A stretch of DNA of 64,000 nt from DASXYU01 sp036502295. Its GTDB lineage: Bacteria; Actinomycetota; Actinomycetes; Mycobacteriales; Jatrophihabitantaceae. Made by a program: the position numbers and the translations under genes. Below are positions 34,885 through 43,000 of this stretch, piece after piece; positions within the stretch are counted from its first letter, which is position 1, and each line of letters begins with the position of its first letter. The stretch covers positions 1 through 64,000 of the forward strand of contig DASXYU010000085.1 in NCBI GenBank assembly GCA_036502295.1, in the 5' to 3' direction. The notes beneath the pieces were generated by a model that worked only from the letters and a program-made list of their open reading frames with translations, was not told the DNA's origin and searched no databases.

Positions 34885-36296
34885 GGACGGTCGTCGTCGT
34901 TGGCGGCGGGATCTCGGGACTGGCCGCGGCACACTTCCTCACCGAGGCCGGCCAGGACGTGGTCGTGCTCGAGGCGAGCGGCGAGGTGGGTGGCAAACTC
35001 AAGACGGGGACGATCGCCGGGATCGATGTCGACCTCGGCGCCGAGTCCGTGCTGGCGCGGCGCCCCGAGGCGCTCGGGCTCATCGGCGCAGTCGGCCTAC
35101 AGGACGAGGTCATCGCACCGAGTACCACGGCCGCCTCGGTACGCGTCGGCGGCGTGCTCCGTCCGCTGCCGCGCAAGACGATGCTCGGCGTGCCGGCCGA
35201 TCTCGACGCGGTTCGCGAGTCGGGTGTACTGAGCGAGGGCGGACTGGCGCTGCTCGCCGCCGAACCGTCGCGTGAGCCGCTACCGCCGATCACCGAGGAC
35301 GTGTCGGTGGGGCGGCTCGTCCGTGACCGTCTCGGCGACGAGGTGGCGGACCGACTTGTGGAGCCGCTGCTCGGCGGTGTCTACGCCGGGCGCGCCGACA
35401 ACCTCTCGCTGCGGGCAACGATGCCTGCGCTGGCCAGGGCGCTCACCGAGGGCGGCTCGCTCGTGGCGGCTGCGCAGCGGGTAACCGACGTCGGCACGCA
35501 CGACCCAGGCACGGCCGGCCCAGTCTTCGCCTCGTTACGAGGTGGGATCGGCACACTGCCGCAGGCGCTGGCGAAGACGCTGAACGTCCGCACGAATGTC
35601 ACGGTTCGTGCGATCGAGCGCACGGCTAGAGGTTTTCGGCTCGTTTGCGGGGCCGTCCCCGACACCACGGTGATCGAGGCGGATGCCGTCGTGCTCGCTG
35701 TGCCGGCGCCGAAGGCTGCGCGACTGCTCGCCGATCTGGCGCCTGCCGCGTCGCGGGAGCTGGCCGGGGTCGAGACCGCCAGCATGGCGCTGACGACATT
35801 CGCCTTCCGCGACGTCGAGCTCCCGGTGGGCAGTGGGCTCTTGGTCGGTGCCCGTGAGGGTCTTGCAGTGAAGGCCGTAACGGTGAGCTCGCACAAGTGG
35901 CCGATGGAGACCAGCGGGGGTACCCCCATCAACAAGGGCGTAGCCGATGGGGGGGACATCACGGTGCTGCGGGCCAGCGTCGGTCGCGCGGGGGAGACCG
36001 AGAGCCTGCAGCGTGAGGACGCAGACCTCGTCGCGCTGGTGCGCCGCGACCTGCGGGCGCTGCTCGGCCTCACCGCCGAACCGGTCGACACGATCGTCAC
36101 CCGCTGGGGCGGCGGCCTGCCGCAGTACGCGGTGGGGCATCCGGAGAAGGTCGAGCGGATCAGGACGTCCGTGGCCTCGGTTCCGGGGCTCGCTGTTGCC
36201 GGCGCCACCTATGACGGAGTCGGCATCCCGGCCTGCATCGCGTCGGCACGTGCGGCTGCCGACCGCGTCCTCGCGCAACTCGCGCACCCACGCTGA
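34881..36296 (+). CDS. hemY: Coproporphyrinogen III oxidase / protoporphyrinogen oxidase (HemY/CgoX type)
   Basis: A 471-residue FAD enzyme. The dinucleotide-binding N-terminus is [17 protein letters not shown], followed by [21 protein letters not shown] and the C-terminal FAD-contacting [18 protein letters not shown]. With hemE upstream and hemQ downstream it fits the coproporphyrin-dependent haem route of Gram-positives. A roughly 15-residue stretch (about [18 protein letters not shown]) is coded by palindromic DNA at 35916-35960 and looks like a small insertion in a loop. Confidence 0.93.
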   Translation: MRTVVVVGGGISGLAAAHFLTEAGQDVVVLEASGEVGGKLKTGTIAGIDVDLGAESVLARRPEALGLIGAVGLQDEVIAPSTTAASVRVGGVLRPLPRKTMLGVPADLDAVRESGVLSEGGLALLAAEPSREPLPPITEDVSVGRLVRDRLGDEVADRLVEPLLGGVYAGRADNLSLRATMPALARALTEGGSLVAAAQRVTDVGTHDPGTAGPVFASLRGGIGTLPQALAKTLNVRTNVTVRAIERTARGFRLVCGAVPDTTVIEADAVVLAVPAPKAARLLADLAPAASRELAGVETASMALTTFAFRDVELPVGSGLLVGAREGLAVKAVTVSSHKWPMETSGGTPINKGVADGGDITVLRASVGRAGETESLQREDADLVALVRRDLRALLGLTAEPVDTIVTRWGGGLPQYAVGHPEKVERIRTSVASVPGLAVAGATYDGVGIPACIASARAAADRVLAQLAHPR

Positions 36297-36328
36297 TTGT
36301 TGCTCTCGCAACGGTGGAGAATGACGCT

Positions 36329-37036
36329 ATGGCAGAAGGAAAGATCGACGGCAAGACGGCGCGCGAACTGAACAAGGTCATCCGCTACACCACGTGGTCG
36401 GTCTTCAGGTCCGTCAAGCCGCTGGGTGAGGGTGACCGCACTTCGCTCGGTGCCGAGGTGCAGGCCCTCTTCGACCAGTTGGAGAGCAAGGACGTCACCG
36501 TCCGCGGCAGCTACGACGTGAGCGCGCTGCGTGCCGATGCCGATCTGATGATCTGGTGGCACGCCAGCAGCGCCGAGGAGCTGCAAGAGGCCTACAGCCG
36601 CTTCCGCCGCACCGTCCTCGGATCCCACCTCGAACCAGTCTGGTCGAACATGGCGCTGCATCGGCAGGCCGAGTTCAACTCAAGCCACGTCCCGGCGTTC
36701 CTCGCCGGGGAGGAACCCAAGCGATTCGTCTGCGTCTATCCCTTCGTCCGCTCGTATGACTGGTACCTGCTGCCGGACGAGGAGCGGCGGCAGATGCTCG
36801 CCGACCACGGGATGAAGGCAAGGACCTACCCGGACGTGCGGGCGAACACCGTGGCGTCCTTCGCCCTCGGCGACTACGAGTGGATCCTCGCCTTCGAGGC
36901 CGACGAGCTGCACCGCATCGTCGACCTCATGCGTGACATGCGTGCCACGGAGGCGCGCCGCCACGTCCGCGAGGAGCTGCCGTTCTACACCGGTACCCGC
37001 CGCGCGATCTCCGAAATCGTTGAGAGTTTGCCGTAA
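36329..37036 (+). CDS. hemQ: Coproheme decarboxylase (chlorite-dismutase family)
   Basis: A 235-residue protein of the HemQ/Cld-like family: YTTWSVFR near residue 20, the haem-ligand H160 in MLADHGMKA, then [18 protein letters not shown] and FYTGTRR near the end. It oxidatively decarboxylates coproheme to haem b, the last step of the coproporphyrin-dependent pathway. The ATG at 36329 has GGAG about 9 nt upstream; a GTG at 36314 is less likely. It completes the hemE-hemY-hemQ operon, which ends before the hairpin array at 37048-37177. Confidence 0.95.
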   Translation: MAEGKIDGKTARELNKVIRYTTWSVFRSVKPLGEGDRTSLGAEVQALFDQLESKDVTVRGSYDVSALRADADLMIWWHASSAEELQEAYSRFRRTVLGSHLEPVWSNMALHRQAEFNSSHVPAFLAGEEPKRFVCVYPFVRSYDWYLLPDEERRQMLADHGMKARTYPDVRANTVASFALGDYEWILAFEADELHRIVDLMRDMRATEARRHVREELPFYTGTRRAISEIVESLP

Positions 37037-37047
37037 ATGGCGGAGAG

Positions 37048-37177
37048 GTAAGCCTGAGTGCTGGCTTACGGAAGGTCACCAGCTCTGCGCCTGGCCGAAG
37101 GCCGTGGCGACCGCAGGTCGCCCTGGCGCGACACCCGATGCGCGAAGCGCGTTCGTCGACCGAAGGTCGACGGTGTC
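37048..37177. repeat. Array of five stem-loops in a convergent intergenic region
   Basis: The gap between hemQ and the LLM gene is almost entirely hairpins. The stems are 37048-37054/37063-37069 (7 bp, 8-nt loop), 37093-37096/37100-37103 (GGCC-GAA-GGCC), 37106-37112/37116-37122 (7 bp, GCA loop), 37140-37143/37147-37150 (GCGC-GAA-GCGC) and 37155-37161/37165-37171 (7 bp, GAA loop). The last two are enclosed by GACACC 37130-37135 and GGTGTC 37172-37177, giving a three-way junction that abuts the LLM stop codon. It looks like a REP-like element or a composite bidirectional terminator. Confidence 0.8.
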
Positions 37178-38050
37178 TCAGAAAGAGGCTGCGACGGGGA
37201 TTATTTTTTCGCGGTAGAGCTCGATGAGGCGCAGGTCCTGCACCTCGGGAAGTCGGCTGTGCACATGCGCGACGCCGAGATCAGACAGTCGTTGTAACCC
37301 GGCGAGGAACTCGTCCAGACCGGTGCCGTCCGGCGCGGGCGTGTCGTGCGACATGATCGTCTTCTCGATCGTGTCGTAGTCGCGACCGATAGCCGCACAG
37401 TGCTCCCGCAGGACGTCGAGCTTGTGCTCGAGGTCGGGGGAGTCGAAGAGATTGCACGCGTCCGCGTACTGCGCGACGAGGCGTAGCGTCTTCTTCTCGC
37501 CGCCGCCACCGATGAGGATGGGTGGATGCGGGCGACTTAGTGCCTGCGGCACGTTGAGCGTCCGTCCCAGCTGGTAGTGCTTGCCCGTGAACGGGTCGTC
37601 CGACTCGCTCCACATCTGCAGCACGATCTGCAGAGCCTCCTCGAGGCGCTCGAAGCGCTCGGCGGTACCGGGAAACTCAAGCCCGAGTCCGGCCGATTCC
37701 TCGTCGTTCCAGGCGGCGCCGATGCCGAGCATGGCCCGTCCTTCGGAGAGCACGTCGAGCGTGGTGACGGCTTTGGCGAGCAGGCCGGGCGCGCGGTACA
37801 CGGCGGCGGTGACCCAGGCGAGCAGCTGCGCGCGGTTGGTCTTCGCGGCGAGGTAGCCGAGCGCGGTGTACGCCTCGAGCATGTCGTTCTCGGCCGGGCC
37901 GATCATGTGGATCTGCCAGACGTGGTCCATCACGCTGATCCGCGCGAAGCCGGCGTCATCGGCCGCCTCGGCGATGCGTCCCAGGTCGACCGCGAGAGTG
38001 GTGGTTCCGCCCGGCCAGGTGAAATCAGCGATGTGCAGGCCGAGCTTCAC
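37178..38050 (-). CDS. LLM-class F420-dependent oxidoreductase
   Basis: A 290-residue luciferase-like TIM-barrel protein: KLGLHIADFTWPGG at the N-terminus, FARISVMDHVWQI, LLAWVTAAVYRAPGLLAK, MLGIGAAWNDEE and PHPPILIGGGGEKKTLRL. This is the F420-binding subgroup typical of Actinobacteria. The substrate is unknown. The GTG start at 38050 overlaps the msrB stop by 4 nt, so the much longer frame is rejected. Confidence 0.93.
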   Translation of the reverse strand: MKLGLHIADFTWPGGTTTLAVDLGRIAEAADDAGFARISVMDHVWQIHMIGPAENDMLEAYTALGYLAAKTNRAQLLAWVTAAVYRAPGLLAKAVTTLDVLSEGRAMLGIGAAWNDEESAGLGLEFPGTAERFERLEEALQIVLQMWSESDDPFTGKHYQLGRTLNVPQALSRPHPPILIGGGGEKKTLRLVAQYADACNLFDSPDLEHKLDVLREHCAAIGRDYDTIEKTIMSHDTPAPDGTGLDEFLAGLQRLSDLGVAHVHSRLPEVQDLRLIELYREKIIPVAASF

Positions 38051-38469
38051 GCGCCCTCTTCCTCGAACGTGAGTGAGATGGAGTTGATGCAGTACCGCAG
38101 GTCGGTGGGCGTCTCGTAGCCCTCTCCGGCGAAGACGTGCCCCAGGTGGCTGTGACAGTTCGCGCAGATGACTTCCGTGCGAGCCATGCCGTGGGAGTAG
38201 TCGATGCGCTCGATGACGGAGCCGCCGGCGAGCGGGGTGAAGAAGCTCGGCCAGCCGCAGTGCGAGTCGAACTTGCCGTCGCTGCGGAAGAGTTCGGAGC
38301 CACACGCCCTGCAGCGGTAGACACCGGTGCGGTGATTGTCGGTGTACTCGCCGATGAAGGGAGCTTCGGTGCCTGCCTCGCGAAGCACGCGATACTCGCC
38401 CGGACTGAGCTGCTCGTGCCACTCGTCCTCTGACTTGCTGACTGTGGGGGCGGGAAGTTGATCAGTCAT
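38047..38469 (-). CDS. msrB: Peptide-methionine (R)-S-oxide reductase
   Basis: A 140-residue MsrB. Structural Zn cysteines are C53, C56, C102 and C105 (CRACGSELF, ICANCHSHLGHVF), followed by GWPSFF and the catalytic C127 in RYCINSISLTF. It repairs methionine-R-sulfoxide in proteins. It is first in a two-gene leftward operon with the F420 oxidoreductase and divergent from the LigD-polymerase gene. Confidence 0.97.
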   Translation of the reverse strand: MTDQLPAPTVSKSEDEWHEQLSPGEYRVLREAGTEAPFIGEYTDNHRTGVYRCRACGSELFRSDGKFDSHCGWPSFFTPLAGGSVIERIDYSHGMARTEVICANCHSHLGHVFAGEGYETPTDLRYCINSISLTFEEEGA

Positions 38470-38532
38470 GTTCTTCACGGTACGCCGCGAGTGGTGGCGC
38501 GTGGGTGCTCGTCCTCGATTACCGTGACTGCC

Positions 38533-39558
38533 ATGAGCCCCTCTCCGGCGGTGGAGATTCAGGTCGGTGCGCGGACGGTTCGCGTCAGCAACCCCGACAG
38601 GGTCTACTTCAGCGCGCGGGGCGAGACGAAGCTCGACCTCGTCAACTACTACCTCGCCGTCGGCGACGGAATCGTGCGAGCGCTGCGCGAGCGGCCCTGC
38701 ATGCTTCACCGCTACCCGGAGGGCGTCGACGGCGAGAAGATCTACCAGAAGCGACTGCCCAAAGGCGCGCCCGACTGGGTCGAGACCGTGGAGGTCTCGT
38801 TTCCGTCAGGACGGACCGCGGATGAACTGTGCGTGATCGAACTCGCCGACGTGATCTGGGCGGTGCAGATGTCGACCGTCGAGTTCCACCCGTGGCACAC
38901 GCGGCGCAGCGCGGTGGAGCGTCCTGATGAACTTCGCATCGACCTCGATCCGGGTGTTGGTGCTGGGTTCGCCGAGACGCAACAGGTCGCGGCCGTCGTG
39001 CACGAGATGCTCGACGAGCTCGGTGCCGTCGGATGGCCCAAGACCTCGGGCTCACGCGGCGTGCACGTCTACGTGCGGATCGAGCCGACCTACGGCTTCC
39101 GCGAGGTGCGGCGTGCGGCACTTGCCTTCGCTCGCGAGGTGGAGCGGCGGATGCCAACGCTGGTGACCTCGCAGTGGTGGAAGGAACAACGCCCCGACGG
39201 CACCGTCTTCGTCGACTACAACCAGAACACCAAGGACAGGACGATCGCCGCGGCGTACTCGGTGCGCGGCAAGCCGTGGGGACCGGTATCGGCGCCGGTG
39301 ACGTGGGACGAACTGCCCGAGGTGGCGATCGAGGACTTCACCATCGCGACGATGCCCGCCCGGTTCGCCGAGCTGGGCGATCTGCACGCGGGGATCGACA
39401 AGGCGGTGTGGTCGATCGAGCCGCTGCTCGAGTGGGCGGACCGTGACGAGCACGACCATGGCCTCGGTGATGCGCCATACCCGCCGAACTTCCCGAAGAT
39501 GGAAGGCGAACCGCTGCGGGTACAGCCGAGTCGCGCACGATCGAAGCCAGATAGCTGA
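38533..39558 (+). CDS. LigD-type DNA polymerase/primase domain protein
   Basis: A 341-residue stand-alone member of the archaeo-eukaryotic primase-like LigD polymerase family: VSNPDRVYFSARGETKLDLV, RPCMLHRYPEGVDG, the metal-binding ELRIDLDPG, TSGSRGVHVYVRI, and VDYNQNTKDRTIAAAYSVRG. In NHEJ it adds ribonucleotides at breaks. The nuclease and ligase domains of full LigD are absent; a separate LigC-type ligase is at 44725-45804, and no Ku gene is in the window. Confidence 0.93.
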   Translation: MSPSPAVEIQVGARTVRVSNPDRVYFSARGETKLDLVNYYLAVGDGIVRALRERPCMLHRYPEGVDGEKIYQKRLPKGAPDWVETVEVSFPSGRTADELCVIELADVIWAVQMSTVEFHPWHTRRSAVERPDELRIDLDPGVGAGFAETQQVAAVVHEMLDELGAVGWPKTSGSRGVHVYVRIEPTYGFREVRRAALAFAREVERRMPTLVTSQWWKEQRPDGTVFVDYNQNTKDRTIAAAYSVRGKPWGPVSAPVTWDELPEVAIEDFTIATMPARFAELGDLHAGIDKAVWSIEPLLEWADRDEHDHGLGDAPYPPNFPKMEGEPLRVQPSRARSKPDS

Positions 39559-39561
39559 CGT

Positions 39562-39975
39562 TCACTCGCCTGAGATGGCGGGTTGGAGCGTGGCCAATGC
39601 TGCGCGTTGGTCTTCGGTGAATGGCAACGAATCGACCCGGCCGTCACCGACCTTCACCAACACCGCACGTACAGTGCCGACATCGTTGCCGCCTTGCGCC
39701 ACGGAGCAGACCAGAGTGACTGATGTAGTCCCGATCCGCTCCAGCGCGGCATCGATCTCCAGCCGGCCGACGAACATCTCGTGGCGAAAGTCCGCGGTGA
39801 CATTGACGACGGCCATGTGTTCCAGGGAGAGATCTCCTCGGCCGGTCTTCTCAAGAATCAACGCCCACGTGAGCCCCACCGTCTCTAGGGCCTCATAGAA
39901 CCGCAAGTGCCCGTCAGTCCAGACCGTGCCATCCAGCTCCGGGCGACGGGCGGCGTCGAGAACGAAGTAGTGCAC
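39562..39975 (-). CDS. Hotdog-fold acyl-CoA thioesterase-like protein
   Basis: A 137-residue 4HBT-like protein: TDGHLRFYEALETVGLTWAL, FRHEMFVGRLEIDAALERIG and TTSVTLVCSVAQGGND. The pattern is that of single-domain thioesterases. It starts with GTG and converges on the LigD-polymerase gene with a 3-nt gap. Substrate unknown. Confidence 0.75.
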   Translation of the reverse strand: MHYFVLDAARRPELDGTVWTDGHLRFYEALETVGLTWALILEKTGRGDLSLEHMAVVNVTADFRHEMFVGRLEIDAALERIGTTSVTLVCSVAQGGNDVGTVRAVLVKVGDGRVDSLPFTEDQRAALATLQPAISGE

Positions 39976-40050
39976 ACGCCTAGGTTAAGGCGGAGCAATT
40001 CGCTGTAACGGTCGGTGTGGTTGCGACGTGGAAGGGGCAAGGACTGAGCT

Positions 40051-40254
40051 ATGGCTGGGGTCGACATCGTGCTCGCGAATGCCGGGCTCTGCGCGGAGTG
40101 CGCACACGTCCTCGTCCGGCCGACCGCGAAGGGGACGGTGTACCTGCGCTGCGGCCTCGCGGCGACCGAGCCACGCCTACCGAGGTACCCGCGCCTGCCC
40201 GTCCTGCAATGCATCGGCTTTGCCGGGCCGAGTGACGACACGCGAGCTGAGTAA
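40051..40254 (+). CDS. Small conserved cysteine-rich protein
   Basis: A 67-residue protein with a CxxC pair (LCAECAHVLV), a third Cys in YLRCGLA and a fourth in LPVLQCIGF, together with RYPRLPVL. This C-x2-C ... C ... C pattern with a YPRLPVL tail is, as I recall, a conserved small actinobacterial protein family and suggests a zinc-ribbon-like or metal-binding fold. Function unknown. The downstream 102-nt gap shows only a possible -10 (TAGAGT). Confidence 0.65.
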   Translation: MAGVDIVLANAGLCAECAHVLVRPTAKGTVYLRCGLAATEPRLPRYPRLPVLQCIGFAGPSDDTRAE

Positions 40255-40356
40255 CTGCCGATCCCTCTCGTCAACATCTCAGGCGGATTTCGCTCGAATA
40301 CTCCTAGAGTCCGAGCGAGCCGCCCCCACGGCACGCGAGCGAAAGCGCGGGATCAA

Positions 40357-40623
40357 ATGAGGCGACATTCAGCGGGCAGTGAGCAGCGCCGTGCTGCTGC
40401 GGTCACCAGATCGGCAGCGGCACTCGGTTCTGCCGAGGTCTCGCTGGCGGACGTGGTCGAGCGGATGTTTGCGCTGTTCGAATCGCAGTTGAGCCTCACT
40501 ACGATCGTCCGCGTGGTTCGTCGGTGCCGGCGCGAACTGGATCTCAGCGCGAGCCCGCTCGTGACCGAGGCACTCGAACGTCGTGCTCGCGAACGCCTGG
40601 CAGTCCTCGCCGCCAGACTCTAA
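40357..40623 (+). CDS. Small helical protein (three-helix-bundle dimerisation-like)
   Basis: An 88-residue basic, helical protein. The segment from LADVVERMFALFESQLSLTT through VTEALERRARERLAVLAARL resembles the three-helix-bundle dimerisation proteins common in Actinobacteria. It ends with a 4-nt convergent overlap with the EamA transporter gene. A regulator-associated or DNA-binding role is possible but not shown. Confidence 0.55.
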   Translation: MRRHSAGSEQRRAAAVTRSAAALGSAEVSLADVVERMFALFESQLSLTTIVRVVRRCRRELDLSASPLVTEALERRARERLAVLAARL

Positions 40624-41453
40624 ATGGTGATGAGGACGATGCTGGCCGCGGCAACCGCTAGTCCGACCCGCTGACTCTTGCTGACATGTTCGTGCAGCAC
40701 CGTGATCGCCAGGATCACCGTCGCTGCGGGATAGAGCGAGGTGAGGACGCCGGCGACCGAGAGTAGGCCGTGGCGGCTGGCGAGCAGGAAGAAGAGGTTC
40801 GCGGTGGCGTCGAAGACGCCGGCACCGGCGGCCCACAACAGCCAGCGTCCTCGAATGACGATCGTGGCGCGTGACCTCAGCGCGATCGGGATGATGATCA
40901 ACGCCGCCGTGATGCGCGAGATCATCAGCGGCCAGAGTCCGGAGTTGTGTCCGGCGCGAGCCAGGAAGACGAAGTAGAACCCGAACCCGACGCCGGCGAG
41001 GCAGGCCAGCACGATGATCTTCAAGGCGATCTTGCCATGCGGATGGTGCTCAGTGGTGTGGCTGACGAGCACGACGGCGAGGATGCCCAGCACCATGCCA
41101 ATCCAGGCGAGCGACGACGGGCGCTCACCCAGCACGACGCCGACAACCACCGGGACGATGGCTGCGAGCACCGCGGTGACCGGGCTGATGATGTTCATCG
41201 GCGCGATCGCCATCAGGCTGTACATCACCAGGACGCCCACCACGCCTGCGCAGCCGCCGAGGATTCCGAAGAGGATCGTCCTTCCGGTCACCTCGCCGTT
41301 GAAGAACGGCAGCATGACTGCGATGAGGACGGCACCGACCGGATAGGCGTACAGCAGGACAGTGGTTGCGCTGTGGCGGCGCGACGCCAAGCCGCCGGCG
41401 AAGTCGCCGAGACCGTAGGTGATGGCGGCGAGCAAGCCGAGAAGGACGACCAC
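40620..41453 (-). CDS. EamA/DMT-family transporter
   Basis: A 277-residue integral membrane protein with about ten hydrophobic helices in two repeated halves (first half from ITYGLGDFAGGLASRR; second from HGKIALKIIVLACLAG). The drug/metabolite transporter layout is clear. It is probably an exporter of unknown specificity. The start is GTG, and it is transcribed alone. Confidence 0.9.
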   Translation of the reverse strand: MVVLLGLLAAITYGLGDFAGGLASRRHSATTVLLYAYPVGAVLIAVMLPFFNGEVTGRTILFGILGGCAGVVGVLVMYSLMAIAPMNIISPVTAVLAAIVPVVVGVVLGERPSSLAWIGMVLGILAVVLVSHTTEHHPHGKIALKIIVLACLAGVGFGFYFVFLARAGHNSGLWPLMISRITAALIIIPIALRSRATIVIRGRWLLWAAGAGVFDATANLFFLLASRHGLLSVAGVLTSLYPAATVILAITVLHEHVSKSQRVGLAVAAASIVLITI

Positions 41454-41537
41454 GCCACACGGTATCGGGGCGCGGGAAACCGGTTAGGGTGCGGGCGTTT
41501 CGACACTCGCCCCGCGGCCGCTACTCAACGACCGCGC

Positions 41538-42833
41538 TCAGGCTTTCACCATGGTGAACTGCGCGACATCGAGATAGCCGGAGCGGAAGCCGGCCTCGGA
41601 GTAGGCGAGGTAGAGCGACCACATGCGCCGGAACGTCTCATCGAAACCGAGACGGTCGACCGCCGCGGCCTCCGCCTCGAAGGTCGCGCGCCAGCGCCGC
41701 AGCGTCTCGGCGTAGTGCTTGCCGAAGTTGTAGCTCTCCGTGATCCGTAGCGACGTCCCGGCCGCCAGCGTCCGCTCGATCGCGGGCGTCGAGGCGATCT
41801 GTCCGCCGGGGAAGATGTACTTGCGGATCCAGGTGTAGGTGTCCTGGGTCTCCCGCACCGTGGAGTCGTCCTGCAAGATCGCCTGCAGGCCGACGCGTCC
41901 TCCCGGGCACAGCACTTTGTCGATCGTTCCGAAGTAGGTGCTCCAGTGGGGTGTGCCGACAGCCTCGATCATCTCCACGCTGACGACGGCGTCGAAGGTG
42001 CCGGTGGTGTCGCGGTAGTCCTGCAACAGGACGGTGGCGCGCTCGCTCAGCCCCTCGCGCTCGATGCGCTCCCGGGCAAGGTCTGCCTGTTCGGTGGAGA
42101 TCGTCAGCGATGTCACCTGCGCGCCGCGGCGCGCCGCGCGGATCGCCAGTTCGCCCCAGCCGGTGCCGATCTCGAGCACGCGGGTGCCGGAGTGCACGCC
42201 CGCTGCGTCGAGGAGGCGGTCGATCTTGCGGTGCTGAGCCTCCTCGAGTGACTCGTTGCTGCGTGCCGGGTCACCGTCGAAGAGCGCCGAGGAGTACGTC
42301 AGTGACGGGTCGAGAAAGGTCTTGAAGAGCTCGTTGCTGAGGTCGTAGTGGTGGCTGATGTTCTGCCGCGCGCCCTCGACGGTGTTGTCATGATGTTCGG
42401 GCATCCGGCTCAGCACGACATGCCGCAGCTTGCGCAGCGTCGGCGGCACGAGCACGTCCATGTTTGACGCGAAGGCGGAGAGGACGCCGGCGAGGTCGTC
42501 GGTCGTCCAGTCCGAGGCCATGAATGCCTCGCCGAAGCCGATGGTGCCCGTCGATCCGAGACGGTTGAAGAACGAATCGGGGCGCTCAAGGTGCATCACG
42601 GGGCCATGACCCGAACCACTGCCGTACTGGCGTCCTCCCCCGTCGGCTACGCCGTTGTCGCTGGTGTCCCCACGTGACTCGACAACGCGCAGCGGCAGTT
42701 GTCCGGCAGCGCGGCGGAAGATACGTCGGGCGACCGCGGCGCGGAACGGGGCATGAGGAACCCGCACAATGTCAGCCCAGCGTGAGGCGTCACTGGACGC
42801 CTTCAGTTCCGGCCGGTCGTTGACGAGTGTCAC
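41538..42833 (-). CDS. Cyclopropane-fatty-acyl-phospholipid synthase-family methyltransferase
   Basis: A 431-residue SAM enzyme of the CFA/mycolic-acid methyltransferase family: NISHHYDLSNELFKTFLDPS, TYSSALFDG, SAM loop LEIGTGWGELAIRAARRGA, and VSVEMIEAVG. An N-terminal domain of about 120 residues precedes the catalytic core, as in CFA synthases. It would methylate unsaturated membrane phospholipid chains, giving cyclopropane or methyl-branched lipids. Transcribed alone; the 166-nt upstream gap holds its promoter. Confidence 0.93.
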   Translation of the reverse strand: MTLVNDRPELKASSDASRWADIVRVPHAPFRAAVARRIFRRAAGQLPLRVVESRGDTSDNGVADGGGRQYGSGSGHGPVMHLERPDSFFNRLGSTGTIGFGEAFMASDWTTDDLAGVLSAFASNMDVLVPPTLRKLRHVVLSRMPEHHDNTVEGARQNISHHYDLSNELFKTFLDPSLTYSSALFDGDPARSNESLEEAQHRKIDRLLDAAGVHSGTRVLEIGTGWGELAIRAARRGAQVTSLTISTEQADLARERIEREGLSERATVLLQDYRDTTGTFDAVVSVEMIEAVGTPHWSTYFGTIDKVLCPGGRVGLQAILQDDSTVRETQDTYTWIRKYIFPGGQIASTPAIERTLAAGTSLRITESYNFGKHYAETLRRWRATFEAEAAAVDRLGFDETFRRMWSLYLAYSEAGFRSGYLDVAQFTMVKA

Positions 42834-43000
42834 GCGGCACCTCCTTCAGCATGATTTCAGCGTCCAATTTACGATCTCGCGCGCGCTAAACACGGCATCG
42901 CATGCGGAAACAATGGATGGATTCCGGGTTATCGACTCGTGCGCGGTGCCGCGCCGTTGAGTACCGAGTGGTCGGCTTTGTCAGCTCGGGCAGCTCGGCG
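42834..43000. promoter_or_regulatory. Promoter region of CFA synthase-like gene / 3' region of protease gene
   Basis: 167 bp between the leftward methyltransferase start and the 3' end of the leftward lipoprotein hydrolase. It is comparatively AT-rich near 42860-42930. No RNA gene or long repeat is seen. Confidence 0.35.

Noticed and set aside
38051..38422. N-terminal extension of the LLM oxidoreductase
   Set aside because: It is msrB read in another frame; the GTGA overlap at 38047-38050 fixes the start.
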